Assembly: GCF_001027285.1 (NCBI RefSeq) | Contig: NZ_CP011509.1 | Location: 6,410,501-6,474,500, forward strand | Source: Archangium gephyra | GTDB lineage: Bacteria > Myxococcota > Myxococcia > Myxococcales > Myxococcaceae | DNA: 64,000 bases | Direction of reading: 5' to 3' | Part shown: one piece after another, positions 1 to 27,800 of the stretch | Position numbering within the stretch: position 1 is the stretch's first letter | Layout of the letters: each line of letters starts with the position of its first letter | The notes under the pieces: generated by a model | Seen by the model: the letters and a program-made list of their open reading frames with translations, nothing else | Databases searched by the model: none | What the model was told of the DNA's origin: nothing | Made by a program: the position numbers and the translations under genes

Positions 1-15889
<15,889 letters not shown>

Positions 15890-15897
<8 letters not shown>

Positions 15898-18800
15898 CCA
15901 GAACGTGCAGCCCGAGGACCAAGGCAACGACATCGCGGTGATCGGCATGGCGGGGCGCTTCCCGAGTGCCAGGGATCTGCGTGCCTTCTGGCGCAACCTC
16001 CGCGACGGCGTGGAGTCCATCTCGTTCTTCTCGCGGAACGAATTGGAGCGCTCGCCGCTCGTGCCCGAGGAGGTGTGGAACCACCCGGCCTTCGTCCGCG
16101 CCGGTGGCATCCTCGAGGACGCCGACCACTTCGATCACGGCTTCTTCGACATCCCCCTGCGCGAGGCGCAGTGGATGGATCCACAGCAGCGTCTGTTCCT
16201 CCAGTGCGCCTGGGCCGCGCTCGAGGACGCCGCGTATGATCCCACGCGCTTCCCGGGGCGCATCTCGCTCTACGCGGGCGCGGGCGCATCCGGGCACCTG
16301 CTGTCGCTGCTCGGCGAGGCGCGGAAGGATCCCGCCGCGGGCCTGGATCTGGCCACGTCCGGCCCCGAGAACCTGGCGATGAAGACGTCCTTCAAGCTCC
16401 AGCTCCGGGGCGAGAGCGTCGCCGTGTACACCGCGTGCTCCACGGGCCTGGTGGCCATCCACATGGCCTGCCAGAGCCTGCTGACGCGGCAGTCGGACAT
16501 CGCCCTGGCTGGCGCGGTGCGGATCGCCACGCCCCAGCGCACGGGCTACGTGTACCAGGAAGGGCTCATCTACTCGCCGGACGGGCACTGCCGCGCCTTC
16601 GATCACCGCGCCGCCGGTACGGTGTCCAGCAACGGCGTGGGCGTGGTGGTGCTCAAGCCCCTGGCCGATGCGCTGCGGGATGGGGACCACATCCACGCCG
16701 TCATCAAGGGCTCGGCCATCAACAACGACGGCCACCAGAAGGCCGGCTACACCGCGCCGAGCGTCGAGGGCCAGTCCGAGGTCATCGCGGACGCGCTCGC
16801 CTACGCGGGGCTCGAGGGCGAGGACATCCAGTACGTGGAGGCGCACGGCACCGGCACTTCGCTGGGAGATCCCATCGAGGTCGCCGCGCTGACCCGGGCC
16901 TTCCGCAAGACGACGGACCGCAAGGGCTTCTGCGGCCTCGGCTCGCTCAAGACGAACCTGGGGCACATGGACGCGGCGGCCGGCGTGGCCGGGCTCATCA
17001 AGGTGGCGCTCTCGTTGAAGCACGAGGAACTGCCGCCCAGCCTGCACTTCGAGCGTCCCAACCCGGAGATCGACTTCGAGCGCAGCCCCTTCTTCGTCAA
17101 CACGGCCTTGAAGCCGTGGCCGCGCGGTGAGGTGCCGCGCCGGGCGGGCGTGAGCTCCTTCGGCATCGGCGGCACCAATGCCCACGTGGTGATGGAGGAG
17201 GCGCCTCCCGTCGAGGCCGCCAGGGCCGACGCACGCCCGCAGCGGCTCGTGACGCTGTCCGCGCGCACGCCCACCGCCCTGGAGGCGATGGCGCGGGAGT
17301 TGGCCTCGTACGTGGAGTCCACGCCCGGTGTGTCCCTGGCGGACGTGGCCTTCACGCGCAACGTGGGCCGGCGCGCCTTCGAGTACCGGCAGTCCCTGGT
17401 GGCCGCGGATGCCGCGAGCCTCGTGGAGCGGCTGCGCCAGTTGCCGGCGGCGGTGGAGGCGAACCGGACGCGCAGGGTGGCCTTCCTCTTCCCCGGGCAG
17501 GGTGTCCAGGCCGTGAGCATGGGCCGCGAGCTGCACGCGGCCGAGCCGGGCTTCCGCAAGGACGTGGACGCCGCACTGGCGAGGCTGGAGCCTTCGCTCG
17601 CGGCCGACGTGCGGTCCCTGGTGCTCCCGGCAGCCGGTCAGGAGGAGAGCGCCGCCAGACGGCTGGCGGATCCCCGCGTGGCACTGCCCGCGCTCTTCAT
17701 CGTCGAGCACGCGCTCGCCCGGCTCTGGATGTCCTGGGGCGTGAAGCCGCACGCGATGCTGGGGCACAGCTACGGTGAGTACGTGGTGGCGTGCGTGGCC
17801 GGCGTGCTGTCTCCCGAGGACGGCTTGCGGCTCGCCGTGGCCCGAGGTGCCCTGATGGCGCGGATGCCTCCGGGAGGCATGCTCTCGGTAGGCATGGAGG
17901 AGGCGGAGTTGCTGCCTCTGCTCACCGGCGGGCTCACGCTGGCGGCCGTCAACGGCCCCGGCCGGTGCGTCGTCTCCGGACCCGTCGAGGCCATCACGCA
18001 GCTGGAGCAGACCCTCAACGGCCGGGGCGTGGGCGTGGTGCGCCTGCCCGCGGCCCATGCCTTCCACTCCAGCGCGGTGGAGCCGCTGATGCCGGACCTG
18101 GCGCGGGCCGTCTCCGGTCTGCGTCTCCAGGCGCCCAAGCTCCGCTACGTGTCGAGCCTCACCGGGACGTGGATCCGTCCCGAGGAGGCCACGGATCCCG
18201 CCTACTGGGCCCGGCAGATGCGCCAGCCCGTGCGCTTCTCCGCGGGGCTGGAGGTACTGATCGCGGACGGCTGCGGCGCCCTGCTCGAGGTGGGTCCGGG
18301 TCAGGATCTCACGTCGCTGTGCCGCCCGCGCGTGCGCCAGGACAAGCGGATGATCTCCGTGCCGTCGCTGCGCCGCCGGCCCTCGGAGAGCGATTACGCC
18401 GGGCTGCTGCGTTCGCTCGGAGATCTGTGGAGCGCGGGCGTCGAGGTGGACTGGCCGAAGTTCCACGCGGGCGGAGCCGGCAGGCGCACCTCGCTGCCCA
18501 CGTACCCCTTCGAGGAGAAGTCCTGCCGCCTCCAGACCACGGCCGCGCTGCCCGCGCTGGAGTCCGTCGTCACGGCCACGGCTTCCTCTCCCGTGGCCAC
18601 TCCTGTCGCCGCCAGGGCCCCCGCGGGCACGCCTGCTTCCGCGCCCGTGGCCGCGCCTCGCAGTGAGATCGAGCGCCGTGTCATGGAGATCTGGCGCGAG
18701 CGCCTGGGCACCGTGGAGATCGGTCCGCACGACGACTTCCTGGAGCTGGGCGGCAACTCGCTGATGGCGGCGCAGATGCTCACCCGCCTGCGCGAGACGT

Positions 18801-21800
18801 TCTCCGTGCAGCTGCCGCTCGGTGCGCTCTTCGACGCGCCCACCGTGGCGGGGATCTCCGCGCACATCGAGTCCCTGCTCCAGGCGGCCCAGCCCACCGG
18901 GCCCGCGGCGCCCGAGACCATGGTGCGGATCGACCGCCAGGGTGAGCTGCCGCTCTCCGTCGTCCAGGAGCGTGTCTGGCGCATGGAGCAGCGCGAGCCC
19001 GGCAATCCGGCCCTGAACATGCCGCTGGCGATCCGGATCTCCGGCGCGCTCGACGCGGGGCTGCTGGAGCGCAGCATCAACGAGGTCATCCGCCGGCACG
19101 AGATGCTCCGGGCGACCTACACCGTGGTGGACGGGCACGTGCGGCAGGGCTTCGCTCCCTCGCTGCGCATCCAGGTCCCCGTGGTGGATCTGCGCGGCCA
19201 TGGGGGAGACCGCGAGGCGGAGGCGCTGCGGCTCGCGCTCGAGGAGGCGGAGCGGCCGTTCGCCCTGGAGCGTGAGCCCATCGTCCGGGCCCGGCTGCTG
19301 CGGCTGGACGCGTCGGAGCACCTGCTGCTGCTGACGGTCCATCACATCGGCGCGGACACGCTCTCGCTGGTGGCCTTCGTCCGCGAGGCGGCGGTGAACT
19401 ACCAGGCCTTCCGCGACGGAAAGCCGGCGCCGCTGCCGGAGCTGGCCGTGCAGTACGTGGATTACGCGGCCTGGGAGCGGCGCTCGCTGTCCGCGGGCGC
19501 CCTGGCCGAGCAGGAGGCCTACTGGCGCGAGGTGCTCGCCGAGCTGCCCGGCTCGCTGGAACTGGCCTCGGATCGCCCGCGCTCGGCCCGGCAGCAGCTG
19601 CGCGGTGTGCGCTACCCCGTGTCCTTCACCGGGAAGCTCGGGACGGCGATCATCGCCTTCAACCAGCGCGAGCGCGTGACGTCCTTCGCCACGCTGCTGG
19701 CCGCGCTCTCCGCGCTGCTCTCGCGCTACTCGGGGCGCGAGGACGTGGTGGTGGGCACGCCCATCGGCAACCGCGCCCGGGGCGAGCTGGAGCCGCTCAT
19801 CGGCTTCGTCGCCCATGCCATCGCGTTGCGGACCGACCTCTCCGGCGATCCGACCTTCCGCGAGCTGCTGAGCCGGGCCCGCGATGTGACGATCGGCGCC
19901 TCGGCCAACCAGGATGTGCCCTTCGAGCATCTGCTGCCCCGCGTGTCCTCCGGGCGCGATCCGGGGCAGTCGCGGCTCTGTGACGCTGCCCTCGTGCTGC
20001 ACGCGGATGTCTCCACGGCTCCGCCGTCCGTGCCCGGGCTCGACATGCGTCTGGTGGATGTGCCGGGCACGCCCGCCCAGTTCGGCGCCACGCTCGGTGA
20101 GATGACGCTGCTGTTGACGGAGAGCCCCACCGGCTTCACGGGCTTCGTCGAGTACGCCACCGATCTCTATGACGAGGCGCGCATCGCCCGGATGGTGGGC
20201 CACCTCGAGACCCTGCTGGCGGCGGTCATCGCGGATCCCGAGCTGCGGCTCTCACGCCTGCCGCTCGCGACTCCGGCGGAGCGGAGCCTCGTGCTCCCCG
20301 CCCAGGTGGAGTCCTCGCCCGGTCTGCTGGCCCGGCTTGGGGCGCGCGTGGAGAAGTCGCCCGAGGCGGTGGCGATCAGCTCGGGCGATCGGCGGCTGAC
20401 GTGGCGCGAGCTGGCCGCGTGCGCGCGGGGGCTCGCCTCCCGGCTGCGCGGTGAGGGTGTTGGGCCGGAGGTTCCCGTGGCCCTCCGCCTGGAGCCGTCC
20501 ATCGAGTCGGTGATCGCGCTCTGGGGCGTGCTGGAGGCGGGTGGCGCCTGCCTGCCCGTGGCTTTGGGTGAGCTGGCCGAGCTGCCCTCGCTCTTCCCGT
20601 CGGAAGGCCCCCGGCTGCTGCTGGTGGCTGGATCCGGGGAGCCGCCGGCTCCGGCGGGTGTGCGCGTGCTGAAGGTGGACGCGGCGCTGTCCGAGGCGGG
20701 CGGCGCGGTGCCGGACGCACCGGCAGAGCGGCTGGCGTTCATCGTGCCCGCTCCCGAGGCGCTGGGCGGACGTGGCCGGCTCCAGTTGACCCACCGCAAC
20801 ATCGCGCGGCTGCTGGCCTCGCTGGACGCGCGGATGGGCACGGGGGAGGGGGAGGTGTGGCTGGCGGCGGGTGGTCCCGCGTCGGATCCCTCGGGACTGG
20901 ACTTGCTGTGGGCGCTCGCGCGTGGGGTGCGCGTCGTCCTCCCGCCCGAGCGGCTGGCCGCGCGCTTCGCCGTCATGGGGCGCAAGCAGGGGGCGGACAG
21001 GAAGCTCGAGTTCAGCCTCTCGTACTTCGCCAATGACGAGGACTCGCTGGGCGAGCGCAAGTACGAGATGTTGATCGAGGGCGCGAAGTTCGCCGATGCG
21101 CACGGCTTCTCCGCCATCTGGACGCCGGAGCGGCGCTTCCACTCGTTCGGCGGCCTGTACCCGGCGCCCTCGGTGGTCAGTGGGGCGATCGCGATGATCA
21201 CCCGCAACCTGAAGCTGCGCGCGGGCAGCGTCGTGCTGCCGCTGCATGATCCCATCGAGGTGGCCGAGCAGTGGTCCGTCGTGGACAACCTGTCCGGCGG
21301 GCGCGTGGGCCTGTCGTTCGCCACGGGCTGGCACGCCAATGACTTCTCGCTCTCGCCGGCCACGTTCGCCCGGAGGCGCGAGGTGTTGGTGGAGCGGCTG
21401 GAGGAGTTCCGGCGGCTGTGGCGCGGCGAGACGGTCCAGCGCCGCAATGGTGCCGGCGTGGAGGTGGAGCTCGCGGTGCGGCCCAAGCCGGTGCAGCAGG
21501 AGGTGCCGGTGTGGCTCACCTCGGCGGGCAACCCGGAGACGTTCCGCCAGGCCGGTGACGTGGGCGCGGGCATCCTCACCAACGTGCTCGGGCTTGGCTC
21601 CAATCTGGAGGAGCTCAAGGCGAAGGTGGCGCTCTACCGCGAGGCCTGGCGCAAGCGCGGCCACGGGCCCGGCCGCGGCCACGTGACGCTGATGCTCCAC
21701 ACCTTCCTGGGCAAGGACCTCGACGAGGTCCGCTCCGTCGTCCGTGAGCCGCTCAAGAAGTACTTCCGCAGCTCGGTGGACATCTTCGGCAACCTGATGG

Positions 21801-24800
21801 CCAGCCAGGGCCTCCAGGTGGAGGACGTGCGCGGGCTCACCGAGCAGGACATGGATGCACTGCTCGGCCAGGGCGTCGAGCACTCGCTGCGCGACGGCGG
21901 CATCTTCGGCTCGGTGGAGGACGGCGAGCGGGTCATCGAGCACGTGCGGACGCTCGACGTGGATGAGATCGCCTGCCTCGTGGACTTCGGCGTGGGGCTG
22001 GAGGACACCATGTCCAGCCTCCGTCTGCTGGATGTGCTGCGGCAGCGCGTGCAGGCGGCCGCGGTGCGTCCCGAGCCCGTGCTCGCCGAGGGGGCGGGGG
22101 GCTTCGGAGAGCTGCTGGAGAGTGTCCGGAGCGAGGGGGTCACCGCGCTGCGCTGCGCGCCGTCGCAGGCCCGCGCGTTGGCGGAGCTGCCCGGGGCCTC
22201 CGAGGCGCTGGGAGGCGTGCGCCGGCTGGTGCTGGGCGGTGAGGCGGCAGCTCCGGAGGTGGCCTCGGCGCTGGGCCAGGCGTTCTCCTCGGAGCGCGTG
22301 GAGCTGGAAGCGTCCGTGGTCGAGGCGGCCTGGCCGGCCGCGGGTGCCGGGTCGATGCGGATCCTCGATGCCTCCGGTGCACCGGTGCCCGTGGGGGTCG
22401 TGGGTGAACTGGCGATCGGTGGTGCCGCCGTCCCGCGCGGCTTCTGGATGGACGCCGAGGCGACCCGCTCCCGCTTCATCCCCGTTTCCGGTACGCACGA
22501 GCGCCTCTTCCTGACGGGACAGCGTGCCCGCTACCGTGTCGAAGGCGAGGTTGAACGGGTGGCTCCGCCCCGGGCCTCCAAGTCGCGCCGTCCTGCCCGG
22601 GCCGCCACGGCCACGCAGAACACGCAGAAGGCACCGGTTTCGAGCCCACAGGCACCGGGCATGCATTCGCCCGTGACGCGGGTGTCGCGCGAGCGGCCGC
22701 TGCCGCTCTCGTTCGCGCAGGAGCGGCTCTGGTTCCTGCAGCAGCTCAACCCGGCGGACGTGGCCTACAACAACACGGCCGCGCTGCGCCTGTCGGGTGC
22801 GCTGAAGGTGGAGCCCCTGGAGGCGGCGCTGAACGAGGTGGTGCGCCGGCACGAGGTGCTGCGCTCCACCTACGCCCTCGGGGACGACGGGGCACGGCAG
22901 GAGATCGCCCCCTCGATGCCGCTGGTGCTGGAGCATCGGGAGGCCACGGGGGCGTCCGCCGCCGAGCGCGAGGCGGATGCCTTCCGGCTGGCGCGTGTCG
23001 AGGCCCTCAGGCCGTTCGATCTCCAGCGGGGCCCGGTGATGCGGGCCATGCTGATCCGCCTCAGCGAGACGGAGCACTTCCTGCAGCTCACCCTCCACCA
23101 CGTGGCCTCGGACGCATGGTCCGCCACGGTGCTGTACGGCGAGCTGGGCGTGATCTACGAGTCCTTCCTGGCGGGCCGTCCGTCGCCGCTGCCCGAGCTG
23201 CCGGTGCAGTACGCCGACTACGCCGTGTGGCAGCGCGGTTGGCTGAGCGGCCAGGCTCTGGAGTCGCAGCTCGCGTACTGGAAGAAGCAGCTCGCCGGGG
23301 TGCCGGTGCTGGAGCTGCCCACGGACAGGCCTCGTCCCGCCACCCGCTCCTGGGCGGGAGACGTGTACCGCTTCACGCTGCCGCGCGAGCTCTCCGAGCC
23401 CCTGCTGGCACTCGGCCGCCGGGAGGGCTCCACCTCCTTCATGGTGATGATGGCCCTCTACCAGGCGCTCCTGCACCGCTACAGCGGCCAGGAGGACTTC
23501 GCCGTGGGCACGCCGCTCGCGGGCCGCGGCCGGACGGAGCTGGAGGGGCTCATCGGCTGCTTCATCAACACCCTGGCCCTGCGGGCGCCGCTCTCGGGCG
23601 CACCGTCCTTCCGGCAGTTGCTGGGGCGCGTGCGGCACTCGGCGCTGGAGGCCTATGCCCACCAGGACGCGCCCTTCGAGCGCATCGTGGATGGGCTCGA
23701 CCTGCCGCGTGACACGAGCCGTACCCCCGTGTTCCAGGCCAGCATCAACCTGATCAACACGCCGGAGTCGGAGGTTCAGCTCCCGTCGCTGAAGTTCAAC
23801 GTGATGGACGTCCCCGTGGGCAGCGCCAAGTTCGATCTGGGCTTGACGGTGCGGGAGGATCGCGAGGGGCTCAGCTGCATCTTCGAGTACGCCACGAGCC
23901 TGTTCGATGAGGCCACGGTGGCGGGCATGGCCCGGTGCCTCATGGGGCTCGCCCGGTCCGTGGTGGAGTCGCCGGACAAGCCGCTGGCCCTGCTGCCGCT
24001 GTTGGAGAACACCGAGGCGCACCGGCTGCTGGTGGAGTGGAACGACACCCGCGCCGCCATGCCTCCGGCCACCATCCACGCGCTCTTCGAGGCGCAGGTG
24101 GAGCGGACGCCCGAGGCGCTGGCGGTGGTCGCCGGAGAGTCGAGGCTGACGTACCGGGAGCTGAACCGGCGGGCCAACCAGCTCGCCTGGCACCTGCGAG
24201 AGCTGGGCGTGGGCCCGGACGTGCCGGTGGGCCTGTTCCTGGACCGCTCGGTGGACGCGATGGTGGGCCTGTGGGGCATCCTCAAGGCCGGAGGCGCCTA
24301 CGTGCCCCTGGATCCCGCGTTCCCCGCGGAGCGCCAGCGTGGAATCCTCGAGGACTCGCGTGCGCGTGCGCTCGTCACGGACGCGCGCCTGGCCGAGGGC
24401 CTCGGTGGATTCAGTGGCACGGTGGTGTGCCTGGACACGGACGCGGCCCGGCTGGCCGCTCACGGCGAGGCCAACCCGCCGTCCAGCGTGCAGCCGGAGA
24501 ACCTCGTCTACGTCATCTTCACGTCGGGCTCCACGGGAAGGCCCAAGGGCGTGGCCATCGAGCACCGGCAGCTCGTCAACTACGTGGAGGGTGTGTCGCG
24601 CAGGCTGGAGCTGCCCGAGGGCGCCAGCTTCGCCTCGGTGTCCACGCTGGCCGCGGACCTGGGCAACACCGCCGTCTTCCCGGCGCTCTGCCGGGGTGGT
24701 GCGCTGCACTTCATCTCGAAGGAGAGCGCCTCGGATCCTGCCGTGCTCGCTGGGATTCTCCAGAGCGGCGCGGTGGATGGACTGAAGATCGTGCCCGCGC

Positions 24801-27800
24801 ACCTGCAGGCCCTGCTGAACTCGCCGCATCCGGAGCGGGTGCTGCCGCGCAAGCGCCTGGTGCTGGGCGGAGACGTGTCCGACTGGTCGCTGATGGACCG
24901 CGTGCACGAGCTGTCGCCGGAGCTGGTGGTGTTCAACCACTACGGCCCCACCGAGACGACGGTGGGCGTGCTCACCCAGCGCGTGGCGCGTGGACCCGAG
25001 GGCCGCATGTCCGCGTCGGTGCCGCTCGGCAAGCCGATTCCGAATGCACGGGTGTACGTGCTGGACAAGCACCTGCAGCCGGTGCCCGTGGGAGTGCCGG
25101 GAGAGCTGTGCATCGGCGGCAACAGCGTGGGCCGGGGCTACCTGGGCCGGCCGGAGCTGACGGTGGAGCGCTTCGTACCGGATCCGTTCTCGGACGAGCC
25201 GGGCGCGAGGATGTACCGCACGGGAGACAAGGCGAGGCTGCTGGCGGACGGGAGGGTGGAGTTCCTGGGCCGAGTGGACCACCAGCTGAAGATCCGCGGC
25301 TACCGGGTGGAGCTGGGAGAGGTGGAAGCGGCGCTGGAGAGGCACCCGGCGGTGCGCGAGGCGGTGGTGGTGGCGAGGGAGGTGGCGGCGGGAGACAAGC
25401 GGCTGGTGGCGTACGCGGTGGCGAAGTCCGGGCAGGTGGTGGAGCCCGGAGCCCTGCGCGAGTTCGTGAGTGGCGTGCTGCCCGACTACATGGTGCCGTC
25501 GGTCATCGTGGCGCTGGAGGCGCTGCCGCTGACGGAGAATGGCAAGGTGGACCGGGCGGCGCTGCCGACGCCGGTGCTCGATCGGATGGCGGAGCAGTGG
25601 GTGGCTCCGCGCACGCCGGTGGAGGAGGTGCTGGCGGGCCTGTGGGGCGAGCTGCTGCGCGTCCAGCGGGTGGGCGTGAACGACAGCTTCTTCGCGCTCG
25701 GCGGTCACTCGCTGCTGGCGATGCAGCTGGTGGCGCGGGTGCGGAACGCGCTGCGGGTGGAACTGCCGCTCAAGGAGGTGTTCGAGGCCCCGACGGTGGC
25801 GGGTCTGGCCGAGCGGGTGAGCCGGGCACTGGCCGCCGCGGAGGGCGCCTCGCAGGTGCCGCCGTTGAAGCGGGTGCCTCGCGATGGCGCGCTGCCGCTG
25901 TCGTTCGCCCAGGAGCGGTTGTGGCTGCTGGATAAGCTCGACGGAGGCGGCGTCTTCTACCACATCCCCATGGCGGTGGAGCTGACGGGGCCCGTGGACG
26001 TGGCGGCCCTGGAGCGGAGCCTGCTCGAGCTGGCGCGCCGTCACGAGGCACTGCGGACGCGCTTCGTGGAGAAGGGGGGAACGCCGATCCAGATCATCGA
26101 GGAGTCGGCGGAACTGCCGCTGGTGGTGGAGGACGTGGAGGTGGCGCCGGGGACCGGGTTCGAGGCGGCGGTGCGCGCACGCATCGAGCAGGAGCTGCGC
26201 AAGCCGTTCGAGTTGGAGAAGGGCCGGCTGGCGCGGGCGCTCCTGCTGAGGGTGGAGCCGGAGCGGCACGTACTGCTGCTGGTGTTGCACCACATCCTGT
26301 CGGATGGCTGGTCCATGGGGGTGCTGACGCGTGAGGTGGTGGCGATGTACGAGGCCTTCGCGCAGGGCCGGCCGTCGCCCCTGACGGAGCTGCCGTTGCA
26401 GTACGCGGACTTCGCGGTGTGGCAGAGGGAGTGGCTGCGCGGCGAGGTGCTGGAGTCTCAGCTCACCTGGTGGCGCGAGCAGCTGGAGGGCGCGCCGCAC
26501 GTGCTGGACCTGCCGGCGGATCGGCCGAAGCGCGTGGCCGGAGCGGGCCGGGCGGGCCGCAGGACGACGATGCTGTCCAATCGGCTGGTGGAGCGGCTGG
26601 AATCGGTGGCGCGCGGCGAGGGCGCCACGCTCTTCATGTCGGTGCTGACCGGCTTGCAGATGCTGCTGTCGCGCTACAGCGGGCAGAAGGATCTGCTGCT
26701 CGGTGTGCCGTTCGCGAACCGTGGCCAGGTGGAGACGGAAGGGCTGCTCGGCCTGTTCTTCGAGCCGCTGGTGCTGCGGGCGGACCTGTCGGGACGGCCG
26801 GACTTCCGCGAGCTGCTGCGGCGCGCGAAGCAATCGGTGCTGGGGGCGTTCACACATCCCCACGTGCCCTTCGAGCCGCTGCTGAAGGCGCTCGGAGTAC
26901 AGCGCAACGTGACGAGGGCGCCGCTGTTCCAGGTGCTCTTCGCGCACGTGGAGAAGATCCCGGAGCCCACCACGCTTCCCGGAGGCGTCGGGGTGAGGCT
27001 GATTCCCTCGGAGCCGGCGAGCACCGAGATGGACCTGACGGTGATGATGACGCGGATGGCCGACGGCCTCATGTTGAGCGTCCTCTACAACGCGGACCTG
27101 TTCGATGCGGAGCGCATCGAGCGGATGCTGGAGCGGATGGAGGCCCTGCTCGAAGGAGCGGTGGCTGCTCCGGACCGGGCGGTGGATGAGCTGCCGCTGC
27201 TCAAGGAGGCCGAGCGCAACCGGCTGCTGGTGGAGTGGAACGGGGCACGCGAGGAGGTACCGCGCGAGGCGACCCTGCACTCCCTCTTCGAGGCGCAGGT
27301 GGAGAGGACGCCTGACGCCGCGGCGGTGATGGAAGGAAGCCGCACGGTGACGTACCGGGAGTTGGACGCGCGGGCGGCGCAACTGGCGCGCCAGCTGAAG
27401 GCGAGTGGGGTGGGGCTGGAGACGAGGGTGGGCGTGTGCGTGGAGCGCTCGGTGGAGATGGTGGTGGCGCTGCTGGGAGTGCTGAAGGCGGGAGGGGCGT
27501 ACGTGCCGCTGGACGCGGAGTACCCGGTGGAGCGGCTGCGCTTCATGCTGGAGGACAGCGGGGCGCGGGTGGTGGTGGCGCGAGGGGCGCTGAGGGAGAA
27601 GCTGGGAGAGGCGGCAGGGCGCGTGTGGCTGGACGTGGAGGAAGCGTCGCGGCCGGTGGAGGGAGCGGCTGAGCTGAAGGTGGAAGTGCCGGCGGAGGCA
27701 GCGGCGTACGTGCTGTACACGTCGGGCTCGACGGGCAAGCCGAAGGGAGTGGTGGTGCAGCACCGCTCGCTGGTGAATTTCACGAGGGCGGCGTGGAGCG

